DNA of 15,826 nt from CAZMVY01 sp964617875. GTDB taxonomy: Bacteria > Planctomycetota > Phycisphaerae > UBA1845 > PWPN01. Below, in pieces: positions 13,041 through 15,826 of this stretch; position 1 is the stretch's first letter, and every line of letters starts with the position of its first letter. The stretch is from NCBI GenBank assembly GCA_964617875.1, contig CAZUAI010000111.1, positions 1 to 15,826 of the forward strand. Reading direction: 5' to 3'. The position numbers were made by a program, and so were the translations under genes. The notes under the pieces are model-generated. The model did no database searches. It had not been told where the DNA came from and saw nothing but the letters and a program-made list of their open reading frames with translations.

Positions 13041-14702
13041 ATGACCCAATACGAACTGGCCCGCAAGGGAATCATCACGCCGGAAATGACCCGCGTTGCA
13101 CAGCGGGAAAACGTCGCCCCCGAGTTCATCCGCGACGAAATCGCGCGCGGGCGGCTCATTATCCCCGCGAACATCCGCCACCTGGCCGGCAGCGCCGGGG
13201 AGTCGCCACGGATGCGGCCCCTGGGGCACAACGGCACGACGTGCGAGGTCGTGGATGTGCAGCACCTCGATCAGCCGGCCGGTCACCCCGGGCACCGCCC
13301 CGACGGCGCGCTCTGGGTAAACCAGACGGTTGCGCAACGCCGCCGGGCGATCGAGGACGCTGTGGCGCTCAAGGGCCAGAAGGCCCCTTACCGGCTCGAC
13401 CCGATCGGGATCGGCCGGATGATCACCACGAAGATCAACGCCAACATCGGGGCCTCGTCCGTCGCGAGCAATACCCCCGCGGAGGTCGAGAAGCTCCGCC
13501 TCGCACAACGCTACGGCGCCGATACGCTCATGGACCTCTCCACGGGGGGCGACATCGTCGAATGCCGGCAGGCCATCCTCGACCACAGCACCATCCCGAT
13601 CGGTACCGTGCCGATTTACTCGATGATCCTCGGGCGCTCGATCGAGGAACTCACGTACGACATGATTCTGAAGGAGGTCGAGCGCCAGGCCCGCCAGGGT
13701 GTGGACTACATGACGATTCACGCGGGTATCCTGCGGGAGCACCTTCCGTTGATCGGCAAGCGGGTCGCCGGGCTCGTCTCGCGGGGCGGGTCGCTGCTGG
13801 CCCGTTGGATGATCCACCACGGCAAGCAGAACCCGATGTACGACATCTTTGACGACATCTCGGCCATTCTGCGCGAGTACGACGTCGCCTACTCGCTGGG
13901 CGACGGGGCGCGGCCCGGCTGCCTGGCCGACGCGAGCGACCCGGCGCAGGTCGCCGAGCTGCACGTCCTGGCCGAGCTGGTCTTCCGCGCGCGCGAGGCC
14001 GGCGTGCAGGTGATGGTCGAGGGGCCGGGCCACATCCCGCTCAACGAGGTCGCATGGAACATGGAGCACCAGCGGCTCGTTTGCGATGACGCGCCGTTCT
14101 ACGTGCTCGGGCCGATCGTGACGGACGTGTTTCCCGGCTACGACCACATTACCAGCGGCATCGGGGCGACCGAAGCCGCACGGGCCGGCGCGGCGATGCT
14201 CTGTTATGTGACGCCGAAGGAACACGTCGGGCTGCCGAAGGCGGAGGACGTGATCGCCGGCTGCGTGGCGTACAAGATCGCCGCCCACGCCGGCGACATC
14301 GCCCGCGGCGTCCAGGGCGCGCGGCAATGGGACGACGACATGAGCCGGGCCCGCGCCGCCCTGAACTGGCCGAAGATGTTCGAGCTGGCGTTCGACGGCG
14401 ACACGGCCCGCGCCCTGCACGACGAGGACCTCGACGTAGACACCGATTTCTGCGCCATGTGCGGCCACGACTGGTGCAGCATGAGAATCAGCAAGGAGAT
14501 CCAGGCCTTCGCCAGCGGCAAGGATGCGACGTTCCAGCCCGAGAAACCCGCGGCGAAGTCGCCGGGCCTGACACCGGAACAGACAAAGATCCTGGCCCAC
14601 CGCGGCCGGAAGCCGGCGTGCCACAGCGACAACGTCCCGGACACGGACGCGGCCCGCAAGATCCACGAACACCATGTGCGCGTCGGGAACACGAATTCGT
14701 AA
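13041..14702 (+). CDS. thiC: Phosphomethylpyrimidine synthase ThiC, with N-terminal insertion
   Basis: ThiC is a radical-SAM [4Fe-4S] enzyme that converts aminoimidazole ribotide to hydroxymethylpyrimidine phosphate in the pyrimidine branch of thiamine synthesis. The 553-residue protein has IIPANIRH (residue 40 on), IGIGRMITTKINANIGASS (122-140), DLSTGGDI, HAGILREHLP, VMVEGPGHIPLNEV, TSGIGATEAARAGAAML and the cluster-binding CAMCGHDWC (C471, C474, C479). It lacks the N-terminal extension of the about 630-residue E. coli form. Unusually, about 72 residues (approx. 47-119, 13179-13397) separate the IPAN motif from GIGR, where ThiC normally has fewer than ten; the frame and base composition stay intact. 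The start is fixed by the preceding aptamer. No other thi gene is in the window. Confidence 0.95.
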   Translation: MTQYELARKGIITPEMTRVAQRENVAPEFIRDEIARGRLIIPANIRHLAGSAGESPRMRPLGHNGTTCEVVDVQHLDQPAGHPGHRPDGALWVNQTVAQRRRAIEDAVALKGQKAPYRLDPIGIGRMITTKINANIGASSVASNTPAEVEKLRLAQRYGADTLMDLSTGGDIVECRQAILDHSTIPIGTVPIYSMILGRSIEELTYDMILKEVERQARQGVDYMTIHAGILREHLPLIGKRVAGLVSRGGSLLARWMIHHGKQNPMYDIFDDISAILREYDVAYSLGDGARPGCLADASDPAQVAELHVLAELVFRAREAGVQVMVEGPGHIPLNEVAWNMEHQRLVCDDAPFYVLGPIVTDVFPGYDHITSGIGATEAARAGAAMLCYVTPKEHVGLPKAEDVIAGCVAYKIAAHAGDIARGVQGARQWDDDMSRARAALNWPKMFELAFDGDTARALHDEDLDVDTDFCAMCGHDWCSMRISKEIQAFASGKDATFQPEKPAAKSPGLTPEQTKILAHRGRKPACHSDNVPDTDAARKIHEHHVRVGNTNS

Positions 14703-14928
14703 CCCCGGCGGCGCCACCGCCCGGGGCCGGACGATGCGGCGTGAGGCTTCACCGGCCGGTGGAGACTGGCACCAGAGTCGACCGATGGCGGGATGGGTTA
14801 TCACGGGCTGCGGCTGATACGCACCGGAATGAAGATCACCACAACGCTCCAGGCCGGCGACAAGACGCAGGTCGATACTCGTCATGTACCCGACGGGCAG
14901 TCCTCCGTCGGCGTCGCCGGCCATGCAC
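14703..14928. other. Region downstream of thiC, no gene seen
   Basis: A weak GC hairpin (CCCCGGCGG around 14705-14713 with CCGCCCGGGG around 14719-14728) follows the stop without a T-run. The remainder shows no protein or RNA feature I recognise. The longer antisense open frames here look like shadows. Confidence 0.4.
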
Positions 14929-14969
14929 CCCTCTCCCATTCCAGGGAGAGGGCCGGGGTGAGGGTGACC
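14929..14969 (+). repeat. REP-like dispersed repeat, copy A
   Basis: CCCTCTCCC (14929-14937) and GGGAGAGGG (14944-14952) form a perfect 9-bp hairpin with a 6-base loop, followed by CCGGGGTGAGGGTGACC (14953-14969). The same unit recurs at 15087-15122. Confidence 0.75.
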
Positions 14970-15002
14970 GATTTCAACCGCCGACCGGCGAAGCGGATCG
15001 AC

Positions 15003-15043
15003 CCTCCCCATCCCCTCCCTGTCCCAGGAGAGGTAGGGTGGGC
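15003..15043 (+). repeat. Degenerate REP-like unit between copies A and B
   Basis: The sequence CCCTCCCCATCCCCTCCCTG, then CAGGAGAGGTAGGGTGGG, follows the pyrimidine/purine arm pattern of the flanking REP units but with several mismatches. It is probably an old copy. Confidence 0.45.
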
Positions 15044-15086
15044 GGTTCCGCGGTACTCCGCGGGTTCGCCCACCAGCTTGTCGGCC

Positions 15087-15155
15087 CCCTCTCCCTCCCA
15101 GGGAGAGGGCCGGGGTGAGGGTGACCATCCGGCTGCATGGCCGTTCGTGCACGCA
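15087..15155 (+). repeat. REP-like dispersed repeat, copy B, with tail shared with 1075-1114
   Basis: CCCTCTCCC (15087-15095) and GGGAGAGGG (15101-15109) form a hairpin with a 5-base loop, followed by CCGGGGTGAGGGTGACC and a tail to 15155 that matches 1075-1114 at 39 of 40 bases. This is the best-preserved copy of the left-hand repeat. Confidence 0.75.
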
Positions 15156-15164
15156 CGCTTTTCG

Positions 15165-15228
15165 CGTGGTTCGTGTATTCCGCGGTCCCCCAACAGAATC
15201 GAACCGCGAAACACGCGGAATACGCAGC
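15165..15228. repeat. Dispersed inverted repeat (GTATTCCGCG / CGCGGAATAC)
   Basis: GTATTCCGCG at 15175-15184 and CGCGGAATAC at 15214-15223 are exact inverse complements separated by 29 bases. A looser version appears at 1300-1375, also next to a REP-like unit, so the two repeats may travel together. Confidence 0.5.
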
Positions 15229-15265
15229 TGCATCTGCGGCACTTGCCGCGATGACCGCGGGCAGC

Positions 15266-15372
15266 CTGCGTAGGGCACGGTCGAAGCCGGCCGAAAGGCC
15301 GGCGAGACCTGCCGCATGTCTCGGTTGGTTCCCCCCGCCGAAGAAGGCAGGTCTGGCGACCTGCCCTACCTG
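15266..15372. repeat. Hairpin repeat (GCAGGTC-tggc-GACCTGC) with flanking CCCTAC/GTAGGG
   Basis: GCAGGTC (15347-15353) and GACCTGC (15358-15364) form a 7-bp hairpin with a 4-base loop, followed by CCTACC. An inverted CGTAGGGCA lies near 15270, so the whole may be a small REP- or MITE-like unit of about 100 bp. Read as protein it gives nonsense peptides. Confidence 0.45.
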
Positions 15373-15373
15373 A

Positions 15374-15565
15374 CTGAGCCATCGGCCCAACGGGATCGAG
15401 ATCCAGGTGTACGTGGCGATCATCGTCTGCATGCTGATCGCGCTCTGGACGCACCGCGCGCCGACGCTGCGGACGGTGGAGATGATCCCGTTCTATTCTG
15501 CCGGGTGGGCCACCGAGGAGGAACTGGTGGCGCACATTGCGAAGCTTCAGGCCGCTACGGAGTGA
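15374..15565 (+). pseudogene. IS4-family-type transposase, C-terminal relic
   Basis: The frame opens after a TGA at 15371-15373 and encodes about 63 residues: HRPNGIEIQVYVAIIVCMLI, then ALWTHRAPTLRTVEMIPFY and GWATEEELVAHIAKLQ before TGA at 15563-15565. The pattern NGI.IQVY.A.I...LI.LWT followed by FY..GWA..EEL.AHI is the usual C terminus of IS4-superfamily DDE transposases. The catalytic DDE residues and the whole N-terminal part are absent, and hairpin repeat DNA replaces the upstream region. No matching terminal inverted repeat was identified downstream. Confidence 0.7.
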
Positions 15566-15826
15566 CACGCTGAGGCTCATGGCTTGCCGATGTCGTGGGC
15601 GTTTTTGCTGCGCGCTGATCTGTTGCCGAACCAAAACGACGCTTCCTCACGAATGATTATCCGGCTCCGCCACGCCTTCGCCGTCCCCGCACAGCCCTCT
15701 CAGCAACGGTTGTGCCGAACAGGATTGGTGATGTCCCCGTTTCTGCTCCTTCTGCTCCATGCCATTCCTGACTGACCCGAATGGCACTGCCGTGAAGAAC
15801 CCGCCGTGCGGGACAGAGACCGAGCG
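15566..15826. other. Right-edge region, nothing recognised
   Basis: The last 261 bases show no gene, RNA or clear repeat. The base composition is slightly less GC-rich than the genes to the left. It may contain the outer end of the insertion sequence whose transposase relic lies immediately upstream. Confidence 0.3.

Noticed and set aside
14829..14928. Small ORF beginning MKITTTLQAGDKTQVDTRHV after thiC
   Set aside because: It has no ribosome binding site, runs straight into the REP-like repeat and resembles no family I know.
12921..15317. Minus-strand open frame of 798 codons
   Set aside because: It is antisense to thiC and the riboswitch and passes through REP-like repeats. ThiC on the plus strand has full family motifs.

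Overview
The window is GC-rich chromosomal DNA. The gene content suggests a Planctomycetota bacterium, possibly Phycisphaerae-like. This is an inference from family content: a DUF6263-type secreted protein beside an ECF sigma/anti-sigma pair, a Tat-exported GH116 glycosidase, degenerate RHS debris, and 'GHPHPGPLPG'-type dispersed repeats. No rRNA or other marker fixes the taxonomy. Nearly all genes lie on the minus strand. The clear exception is thiC with its TPP riboswitch on the plus strand at the right.

Left end (1-791): this looks like the end of an integrated mobile element. It holds the last 56 codons of an unidentified gene, a small Arg/Ala/Pro-rich ORF, two terminator-like hairpins, a set of short direct and inverted repeats resembling integrase arm sites, and a 3' half of tRNA-Ala(GGC) that begins in the anticodon loop. 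The 5' half of the tRNA is absent, so 750-791 is best read as an attachment-site remnant, with the element to its left and the older chromosome to its right. A second, shorter tRNA-like match lies at 556-574.

Scar region (792-1467): no intact gene. It carries an RHS-repeat fragment on the minus strand and a dispersed repeat whose best-conserved 40 bp recur at 15116-15155 with one mismatch.

Core gene block, minus strand (1468-9057): a small lipoprotein, a TSUP (TauE/SafE) permease, a Tat-exported GH116 glycosidase downstream of a mannonate-oxidoreductase-like SDR (likely one operon for sugar or glycoconjugate use), an unidentified membrane-anchored protein, and an overlapping HIT hydrolase-dGTPase pair (ATGA overlap) fitting nucleotide housekeeping.

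Regulatory block, minus strand (9240-12604): an ECF sigma factor, its overlapping zinc-finger anti-sigma factor, a secreted TPR-like protein and a secreted DUF6263-like protein. They probably form an extracytoplasmic signalling operon of unknown stimulus.

Right end (12877-15826): a sigma-70-type -10 box, a TPP aptamer whose 3' strand carries the ribosome binding site, and thiC. ThiC has an unusual in-frame insertion of about 65-70 residues near its N terminus. Beyond thiC lies about 1.1 kb of repeat-rich non-coding DNA with an IS4-type transposase C-terminal relic. I found no defence system, CRISPR array or complete mobile element. The features most worth a second look are the tRNA-Ala attachment remnant with its repeats, the altered TPP aptamer and the ThiC insertion.
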